Shown piece after piece: positions 25,567 to 33,002 of a DNA stretch of 64,000 bases (the first letter of the stretch is position 1; each line of letters begins with the position of its first letter). Made by a program: the position numbers and the translations under genes. The DNA comes from Gammaproteobacteria bacterium (lineage in GTDB: Bacteria; Pseudomonadota; Gammaproteobacteria; GCA-001735895). The notes beneath the pieces are model-generated. The model was not told the DNA's origin, made no database searches, and saw only the letters and a program-made list of their open reading frames with translations. The stretch lies in NCBI GenBank assembly GCA_030595795.1, contig JAUVCH010000006.1:1-64000 (forward strand), in the 5' to 3' direction.

Positions 25567-25770
25567 CCCACTGTTAGTAGCGGGGAAATGATGTTTTCCC
25601 AGTTTTTTTCAGTGGAAAGGGAATAAATTACCGTTCGACTTCGTTTAATTAATGTAAGAAGGATTATTTTCGACACCATCACTAGGCTGCTGGTTCGGAG
25701 GAAATCTTCGATAGTGACCTGATATTGCGTAAGACAATACGGTCAAAAAATAAAAACTTAGGGGGAAACA

Positions 25771-27333
25771 ATGGTATATACAAAAAAGCATCCTGCCTTA
25801 TTGATAATGGGCATTATATTCGTGGCAATCGCTTACCTGGCCGAGTCTGGTGGCATGTCGGGAATGATCGATTACCTGAAGGCCGGAAAGTATGCCGGTG
25901 AAATGGTTGGAATGGGTTACGCCTTTGGCGCGATTGCCGTTCTGGTCGGGCTCTGGCATCTAATTGGTAGCCATAGCGAGGGTAATCTGGATTATTACCT
26001 GTCTTCTGTCGCTGGTGCAATTTTCATTCTGCTGATAGCAATGCTGATACGCTGGTATCTGGCACCGCTGGTGGCTGTAATTAGCAAAGGCCTGGGGCCG
26101 GTTATGGGGGCTAAATATCTGCATCAGGTGCTCGGACTCAATTATGTGGTACTGGGTATAGTCGCCGGAATTATCATTGTTAATGTGTTCAGAATTCCCG
26201 TATGGGCCGAAAATGGTGTTCGTCTATCGCGCCTTGGGCTGAAAACCGGTGTAATTCTGCTCGGTACTCTGTACAGCCTGGCCGAGCTTCAATCTCTCGG
26301 CAAGCTCTCAGCCATCATGGTTGGATTTTTCGTACTTGGTTCCGTCGGTCTCGTGTTATTTCTGGGTAAACGAAAAAATATCCCGAATTCTATGGGTGGT
26401 GTGCTATCGGCTGGCATGGGTGTCTGTGGTGTATCTGCCACAGTCGCAGCAGCTCCAGTAGTGCAGGCCAAGGCGGTCGAAATCGCATATACCATCGGTA
26501 CTATTCTGATCTGGGGTGTCGGTTGTATGTTCCTGTTCCCTGTCGTCGGGCATATGCTGGATCTAGGTCATATTCAATTTGGTGCCTGGGCCGGAACCGG
26601 TATTCTTAACTCTGCTCAGGTCGCGGGTGCTGCACTGGCTTATCAGCCAGATGGTATCGAGACCCTTAAAGTAGCCGAGATATTCAATATTACCCGCGTA
26701 CTGTTCTTGCCGATTATCGTGCTGTGGCTAGCCGTCTGGTATGTCAAACAAGAAGGCGGGGATGAGACTCAAAAGGTTAACGTCGGCAGAGTGGTATTCG
26801 AGAAATTTCCCGTTTTCGTACTCGGCTTTATCCTCATGTTTGCGATGTCGTCTACGGGTGTGTTTGCACCGGCACAGCATTACAAGGGTAAGTATTTCGA
26901 CAATAACGTGAAAGAGTCGAAGTTACTGAAAGATGAGCAGGTCGCAGTCATCAGCGGCGAAGCTGGAAAATTGCAAAGGGAAGATCGCAAGAAAGCAATT
27001 AATAGCATGCTGGAAAACAGGAAGATAATGAGCATCGATGACGAAACATTGATTCGGGGTATCTATAACGCCAAGATATTCTCCAAAGGTGCCAACAAGG
27101 TGCTTAAAGGAGCTACTAAAGCAGTTAGGCATACGGCGAAGAAAATCAAAACGTTCCGCCAGTGGATAACACTGTTGTTCGCATTCGGTTTAACCGGTCT
27201 GGGTATGCAGATAACCTTTGCGTCGATGAAACAGGCTGGAGGCGAACCGCTTATAATTGGTGGTATCGTTGGTACGGTTAAGGCTGTTCTATCACTCATA
27301 GTGATAGTACTGTTTGTCAGTGAATCTATTTAA
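25771..27333 (+). CDS. YeiH-like putative sulfate exporter family transporter
   Basis: 520 residues, mostly hydrophobic. It carries the YeiH (Cons_hypoth698) signature G-M-G-V-C-G-V-S-A-T-V-A-A near residue 215 and a later N-I-T-R-V-L-F-L-P. It is longer than typical YeiH proteins of about 340 residues: there are extra N-terminal helices, and a charged hydrophilic stretch of about 75 residues lies at about 375-450 before the last two helices. Substrate is unproven for the family; 'sulfate exporter' is only a database name. GGGGG at 25761-25765 precedes the ATG. A 55-residue membrane protein gene follows in the same operon. Confidence 0.82.
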   Translation: MVYTKKHPALLIMGIIFVAIAYLAESGGMSGMIDYLKAGKYAGEMVGMGYAFGAIAVLVGLWHLIGSHSEGNLDYYLSSVAGAIFILLIAMLIRWYLAPLVAVISKGLGPVMGAKYLHQVLGLNYVVLGIVAGIIIVNVFRIPVWAENGVRLSRLGLKTGVILLGTLYSLAELQSLGKLSAIMVGFFVLGSVGLVLFLGKRKNIPNSMGGVLSAGMGVCGVSATVAAAPVVQAKAVEIAYTIGTILIWGVGCMFLFPVVGHMLDLGHIQFGAWAGTGILNSAQVAGAALAYQPDGIETLKVAEIFNITRVLFLPIIVLWLAVWYVKQEGGDETQKVNVGRVVFEKFPVFVLGFILMFAMSSTGVFAPAQHYKGKYFDNNVKESKLLKDEQVAVISGEAGKLQREDRKKAINSMLENRKIMSIDDETLIRGIYNAKIFSKGANKVLKGATKAVRHTAKKIKTFRQWITLLFAFGLTGLGMQITFASMKQAGGEPLIIGGIVGTVKAVLSLIVIVLFVSESI

Positions 27334-27347
27334 CAGAGGGTCGAATA

Positions 27348-27515
27348 ATGACAGATCAAAAACATGATTCGCAGGATATCGACCTGCAGGAAGAAGCGGG
27401 TGCCAAGTTTCATCGTGGCTCTGCTTTATCGGTTTTTCACAGTGATCGTGCCGAGGACTTTATCGCGCTGCTCGCAGCGATGTTAATAGCGCTTGGTGTC
27501 TACATCATGGTTTAA
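27348..27515 (+). CDS. Small single-helix membrane protein, likely transporter partner
   Basis: 55 residues, short enough to be missed by length-limited gene calling. AGAGGG lies eight bases before ATG 27348, 14 bases after the transporter stop, and a strong terminator follows, so it closes the operon. The N-terminal 37 residues are polar with acidic runs, then one hydrophobic helix (F-I-A-L-L-A-A-M-L-I-A-L-G-V-Y-I) to the end. Such tails next to transporters are often accessory subunits; that role here is inference. Codon use looks like that of its neighbours. Confidence 0.7.
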   Translation: MTDQKHDSQDIDLQEEAGAKFHRGSALSVFHSDRAEDFIALLAAMLIALGVYIMV

Positions 27516-27547
27516 TCGGACTGTACTACTCACTATACAACTGATAT

Positions 27548-27581
27548 ACCTGGCGCTCTTTATGAGTGCCAGGTTTTTTTT
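27548..27581 (+). terminator. Rho-independent terminator
   Basis: ACCTGGCGCTC (27548-27558) pairs with GAGTGCCAGGT (27564-27574), with one G-U pair, around loop TTTAT, followed by eight T. It ends the transporter-small protein operon. Confidence 0.9.
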
Positions 27582-27619
27582 GAATTCGTTTAACCGATAT
27601 TTAGCGATTACAGTATTCC

Positions 27620-28087
27620 ATGAAAGTTAAAAAAATTATACTTGCCAGCCACGGTACCGCTGGTGCTCGGTCAGCTGAGCAATTCGCACTCGATCACTGT
27701 CTTGAAAATGATGCCAGCCTGCATCAGTTGCTGGTGGTACCGGACTTCTGGAAAGGCATGATGGGGGACGACTGGCTCAACAATGCCATTACTCAAAGTC
27801 GGTTCGGGGATTATGTGGAAAGCCAGTTGGCACGCGAAGCGGCCGATGAGCTGGATCGTCTAACGCAAATCTGTGAGCAAGCAGGTGTCAATTATTCCAA
27901 TACTGTGCGCCTTGGTAAACCTGCCGCCTGTCTGACCAGCATAGCGGAACAGGGTGAATTTGATCTCGTCATTATCGGATCACCAAGGCCTAAGGGTATT
28001 TCGGGATATCGTTCCCGCATGGATCTGGAGTTATTAGCGCGTTCCCTGACAATACCATTGATGATTGTTCCTTATCCGCAACGATGA
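27620..28087 (+). CDS. Universal stress protein family (UspA) domain protein
   Basis: 155 residues of one Usp domain. It starts K-K-I-I-L-A-S-H-G-T-A-G-A and ends with the nucleotide-loop pattern V-I-I-G-S-P-R-P-K-G followed by R-S-L-T-I-P-L-M-I-V. The G-S-P spacing resembles ATP-binding Usp proteins, though the usual GxxGxS/T is not exact. It overlaps the next gene by four bases and lies just after the transporter terminator. Usp proteins often sit with ion transporters and tune them, which fits the neighbourhood but is inference. Confidence 0.8.
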   Translation: MKVKKIILASHGTAGARSAEQFALDHCLENDASLHQLLVVPDFWKGMMGDDWLNNAITQSRFGDYVESQLAREAADELDRLTQICEQAGVNYSNTVRLGKPAACLTSIAEQGEFDLVIIGSPRPKGISGYRSRMDLELLARSLTIPLMIVPYPQR

Positions 28088-28701
28088 GTGAAACCCCTAC
28101 TCCAGACAATGAAGATGCTGCCTGGGTTAGTATCGATACGCCTTTCAATCCCAAAGAATTACGTGCTTTTCTCGACGATATAGAGCGTTTGTATCGGATT
28201 AATTCGATGCTGGTGTTCGAAAGCTGGGAGGAGGCCAACGAGGATGAGTATCGAGTCAAGTTAAAAAATCTCAGTAACGGCAAGCTGCTGGAAACGGCGC
28301 TCAATGTAGAAAGCTCGGATGATGGCATTGCTGTTAGCTACCAGCGCGGCTTGCGTACCGCTAGCTCATTCCGTGTCGAGCCAAAGGACGATGGTAAAGC
28401 CAGGCTAGTGGTAACCGACGATTACTCGGGCACCCCGGTTAGTGAGCGCGAAATGCGTATCGACGAGGTTGATAAGAGCCTGGTTAACTGGGGTAATGAC
28501 CTGTATCGTTATCTACGTCAATGGAAGCGCTGGTCATGGGTTCCCGGTTGGCAGTGGTATATGAGAAAAATCTGGCAACCGATGAAACCCATGGGCCGTC
28601 GTATCGCCTATATTTTGTTTGCTATTTCAGTGGCGGAAATGATTTTATTTTTACTCGTATTTACCGTATTTAATCTTGAGCTGAGTAAATACCTGTATTG
28701 A
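28084..28701 (+). CDS. Conserved protein with SRPBCC-like domain and C-terminal membrane helix
   Basis: 205 residues. Residues about 15-125 look like a mixed alpha/beta lipid- or ligand-binding domain; the part about 140-165 is rich in Trp and Arg (R-Q-W-K-R-W-S-W-V-P-G-W-Q-W); and one hydrophobic helix lies at about 176-198. The SRPBCC assignment is a guess from strand pattern. It is coupled to uspA by a four-base overlap and probably works at the inner membrane with it. Family not named with certainty. Confidence 0.65.
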   Translation: MSETPTPDNEDAAWVSIDTPFNPKELRAFLDDIERLYRINSMLVFESWEEANEDEYRVKLKNLSNGKLLETALNVESSDDGIAVSYQRGLRTASSFRVEPKDDGKARLVVTDDYSGTPVSEREMRIDEVDKSLVNWGNDLYRYLRQWKRWSWVPGWQWYMRKIWQPMKPMGRRIAYILFAISVAEMILFLLVFTVFNLELSKYLY

Positions 28702-28714
28702 GCTAAGGGCTGTC

Positions 28715-29092
28715 GTGCGTGAGTTGTTAATACTCTGCTTTGCTTATGCTATCAGCCTTTTCTACCGAGGTATGATTTCTGTCTTCGCGCCTGAAATCTC
28801 GGCTGATTTATCGCTCAATGAAAGTGGGCTTGGTCTGTTGTCATCGACGTTTTTCATTAGCTTCGCCATCGCGCAATTACCCGGTCGGCTGACGCTTGAT
28901 CGGTTTGGTACCCGGCTCACCATTGGGGTATTTATGTGGCTTGCAGTGCTCGGTACCGCGTTGTTTTCGATGGCAGCGAATGCGGACCTGCATTTGTTGG
29001 TCAGGCGCTCATCGGTATTGGCTGTGCACCGATATTTACAGGATCGACTACTTAAGGGCATCTCTAAAAATTGCATCGATGCCCAAGATTGA
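28715..29092 (+). pseudogene. N-terminal fragment of an MFS transporter, frameshifted
   Basis: The first 95 or so residues are a normal major facilitator N terminus, including Y-R-G-M-I-S-V-F-A-P-E-I and the loop D-R-F-G-T-R, covering about three helices. Near 29006 the frame is lost: the expected continuation G-Q-A-L-I-G-I-G-C-A-P-I-F-T-G-S-T-T is encoded in another frame and ends at about 29063. Nothing of the other nine helices remains. The DNA then runs into the tail of a TraB/GumN gene. Confidence 0.75.
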
Positions 29093-29210
29093 AGCAATGT
29101 TAAAGTCGAAGGAGGTTGAATTCGTACTGGTTGGTGCTTTGCATCTTGTCGGCGAGCAGGGTTTGTTGGCGCAATTAAAGTCTCGTGGTTATACGCTAGA
29201 GCAGAATTAA
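29079..29210 (+). pseudogene. C-terminal remnant of a TraB/GumN-family protein
   Basis: Forty-three residues containing V-L-V-G-A-L-H-L-V-G-E-Q-G-L-L and ending R-G-Y-T-L-E-Q-N, the conserved C-terminal motif of TraB/GumN (PF01963) proteins, which normally have about 290 residues. Everything before it is gone and MFS sequence is joined instead, marking a deletion junction around 29063-29079. Confidence 0.7.
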
Positions 29211-29214
29211 CGTC

Positions 29215-29301
29215 TTAATCAGGCCACGGCCTCTGCCTCTCAGCTTCGATCCAGTCTTCCAAACCATGATTATTAATATCTACTCTCCACAGTAATAGAC
29301 G
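29215..29301 (-). pseudogene. C-terminal remnant of a thioesterase gene, related to the gene at 37100
   Basis: The minus strand encodes D-W-I-E-A-E-R-Q-R-P-W-P-D before a stop at 29215-29217. This matches the last residues of the thioesterase at 37100-37624 (A-W-I-E-A-E-G-Q-R-P-W-P-S). The DNA is also alike: a 16-base block, ggccacggcctctgcc, is shared, with ttcgatccag close by in both. Only about 15 codons are recognisable and no start exists. It is a leftover of a duplicate or of an exchange between the two loci. Confidence 0.6.
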
Positions 29302-29447
29302 CTTATATTACGGAAAATAAGAAAAAATCTTTAAAATCTCACGCTAAACTAACTTTAAATTTACCCCGACTTATTACAATTCTTAACCAGTAGCAGAATA
29401 AAGCAGTCAAATCTCTGCTTGTAATATCCTATTTGATGGGGTTAAAA

Positions 29448-29918
29448 ATGAAAATTTCAAATTTTGTATTATTTCGAGATCTACCCGAAAAAGAGGTTCA
29501 TAGTCTCGCCGAATATGTTCGAATATTTAAGTTTCAACAGGGTGGTGCGATCATTTCTAGAGGATCAAATATAGATTTTGTGTATTTTATCCGCTCCGGC
29601 CGGGTGAAAGAGTCGACTTATAATCAAGCAGGTACAGAAGTTGCTTTTAATACGTTATCGGTAGGTGATTGTTTCGGACTGGTATCAAATTTTAGTAACG
29701 AAATATCAAAATATGAGTTTATTGCGATTACAGATTGTGAAGTCTATGCCATTCCGGTGACCCGATTTCTTTGTTTAATGGGTACCAATTCTTCGTTTAC
29801 AGAGTCTGTTTTAAGCGCGTTTCCGAAAGTTTCTGAAATACTTTCAGGAAATCTTTACGAAAATCGGGCTTTCGATGTTTCGGCGCGAACACGGGAAGAA
29901 CTCTTACGACATGCTTAA
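29448..29918 (+). CDS. Crp-like cyclic-nucleotide-binding domain protein without DNA-binding domain
   Basis: 156 residues from ATG 29448; GGGG at 29438-29441 gives good spacing, so the earlier TTG 29433 is less likely. The protein is a single cNMP-binding beta barrel (about 5-120) with G-D-C-F-G-L-V in the phosphate-binding cassette region, and then the start of the long helix (V-S-A-R-T-R-E-E-L-L). It stops where the helix-turn-helix of a Crp/Fnr regulator would begin. The Arg that contacts cAMP phosphate is not at its usual place, so the ligand is uncertain. It stands just upstream of the BTAD regulator, same strand. Confidence 0.75.
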   Translation: MKISNFVLFRDLPEKEVHSLAEYVRIFKFQQGGAIISRGSNIDFVYFIRSGRVKESTYNQAGTEVAFNTLSVGDCFGLVSNFSNEISKYEFIAITDCEVYAIPVTRFLCLMGTNSSFTESVLSAFPKVSEILSGNLYENRAFDVSARTREELLRHA

Positions 29919-30005
29919 ATGCAGTGCTATCTATTCAAGTATCTTCTTGACAAACACAGCGGATATAGAGCTAAATTGAGGGAAATTTATTAGCAATAAT
30001 CCCAT

Positions 30006-32036
30006 ATGTCGAACTGGAAGTTTCAATTGTTAGGCAATTTTATTGCCTTCACACCTAAATCTAACGAACTACAGCTTCCCGGTAGAAAGCATCAAGCGTT
30101 AATTGCTATGGTGCTTTTATCAGAAAATAAATCAATTCCTCGAGATCGTGTTCTAGATATGCTTTGGGGGTCTCGGTCTGAGGATCAGGCTCGAGCGAGT
30201 TTGCGAGGAGTGCTTAGTGAGATTAAACGAGTCTGTCGTCCATTTGGGCCTTGCCCAATAGAGGCAGATCGTTCCCACATTTTCGTTCCTGACTCAACCA
30301 CCGTGGAAGTCGATATTGACGCTTTGCTAAGGAATGAAAACGATATGTCGATTGATTCGTTAGCTGTTGTTAGTACGTTAAGTGGCGGTGATCTTTTAGC
30401 TTCTCTTAAGATAAATGAAAGCGCCTTCGAACAGTGGAAAACCATAGAACAGGAGCAAATGAAGCGAGCTTATCGAAGAATACTGCAACTATATATGAGC
30501 GAACTTCGAGAGACGGAAAATCCAATTGAGATTGAATTAACGGCAAACCGTATGTTAGACCTGGATGATGCGGATGAAGATGCACATCGAGCATTGATGC
30601 AGTTATATTATCAACAGAACAGCAGATCTCGGGCATTACATCAGTTTGAACTGTGTAAGGAGAAAATCCGTAAGCAATATAATTCAGCCGTGTCAGAAGC
30701 CACGGCAAACCTGGCAATATCTATTCAAGCTGGCTTAGGAGAAGGCGATAAATATCAAAGCAAGCCCATCTATAAGTATGCCAACACTACGACCGCAGGA
30801 GTAAATGAAATTTCACTGGCAGTTATGTTGTTTAGGCAGCCAGAGGGTTCGGGTATTGATAGAAATTTTGCAGGAGAAATCGCCGAAGGGATATCTTTTC
30901 GGGCGAGATATTTCAAATGGTTCCGAGTTATTTCAACCAAGGAATCGTTTAGAGTACAACTAAAGGAGTTGGGGCCATCTGGAGTGACTGAAACGATTGG
31001 TGCTAAATATATTCTTGACGGCGAAATTTATTTAAGCAAGAACTCCTACCATCTTAAGATTGAACTGATCGATGGTATCAGTTCGAACATCGTTTGGAGT
31101 GATGTAGTAAAGCTCAATAACCAGATATTTGATAATCCCGAAATTATTTATGAGCAAATTTTAGGGCGACTTGATGTTAACTTGCGAGCCCACGAAATCC
31201 AGCATGCGCTTAGCCTTAAAAGGAAACCAGCAACCGGCTATGAATTTACATTACTAGCACTTTCCAATATGACCGAACTAGAGTCAACTCGGTTAGATGA
31301 AACTAAATCTTATTTTCAAAAGGCAGTCGAGTTAAGCCCTAAGGCGTCGTGGATACATTCATACTGGTCTCTATGGAAAATGTTTTGTCTTGGGCAAGAT
31401 TGGCTGGTAGACAAAGAGCAGGGTTTTAGAGAGGCGAATGAATTGGCGAGAACGGCCTTTAATATAGATCAGGAAAATGCTATTGCACTAGTGATTGCCG
31501 GACATTTTCAGTCCCTATGGGAACAGAACCTTGAACTAGGCCAGATTCTGGTGGATAGAGCGAGAAAAGCGAATCCTTATTCCGCATTTACCTGGATGTT
31601 GAGTTCAGCAACTTATTCGTATATGGGTGAGCCCTCGGTTGCTTTGCAGCAGCTCGAAAGAGCGCAGACCTTAAGTAGTACGGAAACCCATTTCCAGTTT
31701 ATGCGTCCTACCGCTTTATGCCTTGCACACCTTTTCAATAGAGATTTAGAACAGGCCGAAGTATACGGAAAGCAGCTACTTTTTTATGCGCCTGGTTTTA
31801 CCAATGGCCATAAACTACTACTGGTTGCTCTGGGGCATTTGGGTAAGGTCTCGGAAAGCAATCGCTACCTGCATGATTTACTCGAAATGGAACCAGATTT
31901 TAATATCCGTAGTTTTCTAGACAAATACCCGTTTGGGAAAAGCGAGGATCGAGATTTTTTCCGAGAGGGGTTTGAGTTAGCCGGAGCCCCCTCAGGCCGA
32001 AATGGTAGCAAGACCAGGCTGTCAGCCGTAGAATAA
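30006..32036 (+). CDS. SARP/BTAD-type regulator with TPR-like C-terminal region
   Basis: 676 residues. An OmpR-type winged helix (about 1-95, with L-P-G-R-K-H-Q-A-L-I-A-M-V-L-L and D-M-L-W-G-S-R) is followed by a bacterial transcriptional activation domain (about 105-245, A-L-H-Q-F-E-L-C). A middle alpha/beta segment (about 270-390, E-I-S-L-A-V-M-L-F) resembles the FlgO/TolB-like region seen in related regulators, and TPR-like helices run to about 650. Such proteins integrate protein-protein or nucleotide signals and activate nearby clusters. The gene precedes the methyltransferase and zincin genes, which are plausible targets. Confidence 0.8.
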   Translation: MSNWKFQLLGNFIAFTPKSNELQLPGRKHQALIAMVLLSENKSIPRDRVLDMLWGSRSEDQARASLRGVLSEIKRVCRPFGPCPIEADRSHIFVPDSTTVEVDIDALLRNENDMSIDSLAVVSTLSGGDLLASLKINESAFEQWKTIEQEQMKRAYRRILQLYMSELRETENPIEIELTANRMLDLDDADEDAHRALMQLYYQQNSRSRALHQFELCKEKIRKQYNSAVSEATANLAISIQAGLGEGDKYQSKPIYKYANTTTAGVNEISLAVMLFRQPEGSGIDRNFAGEIAEGISFRARYFKWFRVISTKESFRVQLKELGPSGVTETIGAKYILDGEIYLSKNSYHLKIELIDGISSNIVWSDVVKLNNQIFDNPEIIYEQILGRLDVNLRAHEIQHALSLKRKPATGYEFTLLALSNMTELESTRLDETKSYFQKAVELSPKASWIHSYWSLWKMFCLGQDWLVDKEQGFREANELARTAFNIDQENAIALVIAGHFQSLWEQNLELGQILVDRARKANPYSAFTWMLSSATYSYMGEPSVALQQLERAQTLSSTETHFQFMRPTALCLAHLFNRDLEQAEVYGKQLLFYAPGFTNGHKLLLVALGHLGKVSESNRYLHDLLEMEPDFNIRSFLDKYPFGKSEDRDFFREGFELAGAPSGRNGSKTRLSAVE

Positions 32037-32064
32037 ACCCTTTTCAGCTTCGGTGGATCGACAA

Positions 32065-32967
32065 GTGGCAAGTAAACAGGTAGCAATAATAGATGGTGGT
32101 GTCGGAACAGAAATAAGCCGAAGAGGTATTCCTTTACATCCTGTTTATTGGAGCGCGGCAGCGCATGTCGAGCACCCTGACATAGTCAGTGCAATCCATC
32201 TTGACTATATAAATGCCGGCGTTGATATAATATCGACAAATACGTTTATGACTGGACGACACGTACTTGAAGCTGGCGGTCGAAACGATTTTAAAGAAAT
32301 CAACTTAAAGGCCATTGAACTAGCAAAGATGGCCAGGCAACTAAGTGGTAAAGACCACCTGAAAATTGCTGGTACATTATCCCCAACAGCAAGAATGGAC
32401 CAGGCAAATGGCTTGCCTCGCGGGAAGGAAATCGAAAATAATTTCCGCGACCAGGCTTCTTTACTCGCCGATAGTGGCGCTGATGTATTACTCGTTGAAA
32501 TGTTGTTTGATAGCGAAAGTGCGGCTAGTTTACTTGACGCCTGTTGTGATACGGGCCTCCCTGTCTGGGCAGGTCTAAGCGCAACAAAGATGCCGGGTAA
32601 AGAAACCTTAATGACGTTTCGTCAACCAGGGAAACATGAAAGTCTTGCGCACGAAACTTTTGATAACCTGATAAAAACGGTCATTGAATTTCCAATTGAA
32701 GTATTAGGAGCGATGCACACCGACGTAAAATTGATGCCCGAAGCTTTGCGTAGCATTCGAAATCATTGGTCGGGGACTATCTTGGCTTACGCAAAAACGG
32801 GAACCGCTACCGACCATGACTGGGAGTTTTCTGACGTCATCAATGAAATAGAGTACGCTGATATAATATCTGATTGGGTCGATGAATTTGATATCTCTAT
32901 AGTTGGAGGTTGCTGTGGCACTAGCCCTGCCCATATAAAAGCGCTAGTGAAAAGGTTGAATCGTTAG
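32065..32967 (+). CDS. Homocysteine S-methyltransferase family protein with altered zinc site
   Basis: 300 residues from GTG 32065, which has GGTGG nine to thirteen bases before it; GTG 32053 is an alternative. The fold is the homocysteine methyltransferase barrel: I-I-D-G-G-V-G-T-E-I at the start, and V-G-G-C-C-G-T-S-P-A-H near the C terminus supplying two zinc Cys. The third Cys, normally in a G-x-N-C motif about 60-80 residues earlier, is replaced by G-A-M-H, so His may be a ligand or zinc binding may be lost. MmuM-type enzymes use S-methylmethionine or betaine as donor. The neighbourhood gives no clue to donor or acceptor. Confidence 0.8.
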   Translation: MASKQVAIIDGGVGTEISRRGIPLHPVYWSAAAHVEHPDIVSAIHLDYINAGVDIISTNTFMTGRHVLEAGGRNDFKEINLKAIELAKMARQLSGKDHLKIAGTLSPTARMDQANGLPRGKEIENNFRDQASLLADSGADVLLVEMLFDSESAASLLDACCDTGLPVWAGLSATKMPGKETLMTFRQPGKHESLAHETFDNLIKTVIEFPIEVLGAMHTDVKLMPEALRSIRNHWSGTILAYAKTGTATDHDWEFSDVINEIEYADIISDWVDEFDISIVGGCCGTSPAHIKALVKRLNR

Positions 32968-33002
32968 CGAAGAGAATTTTAAATTACCATAGTCCCATTT
33001 TG

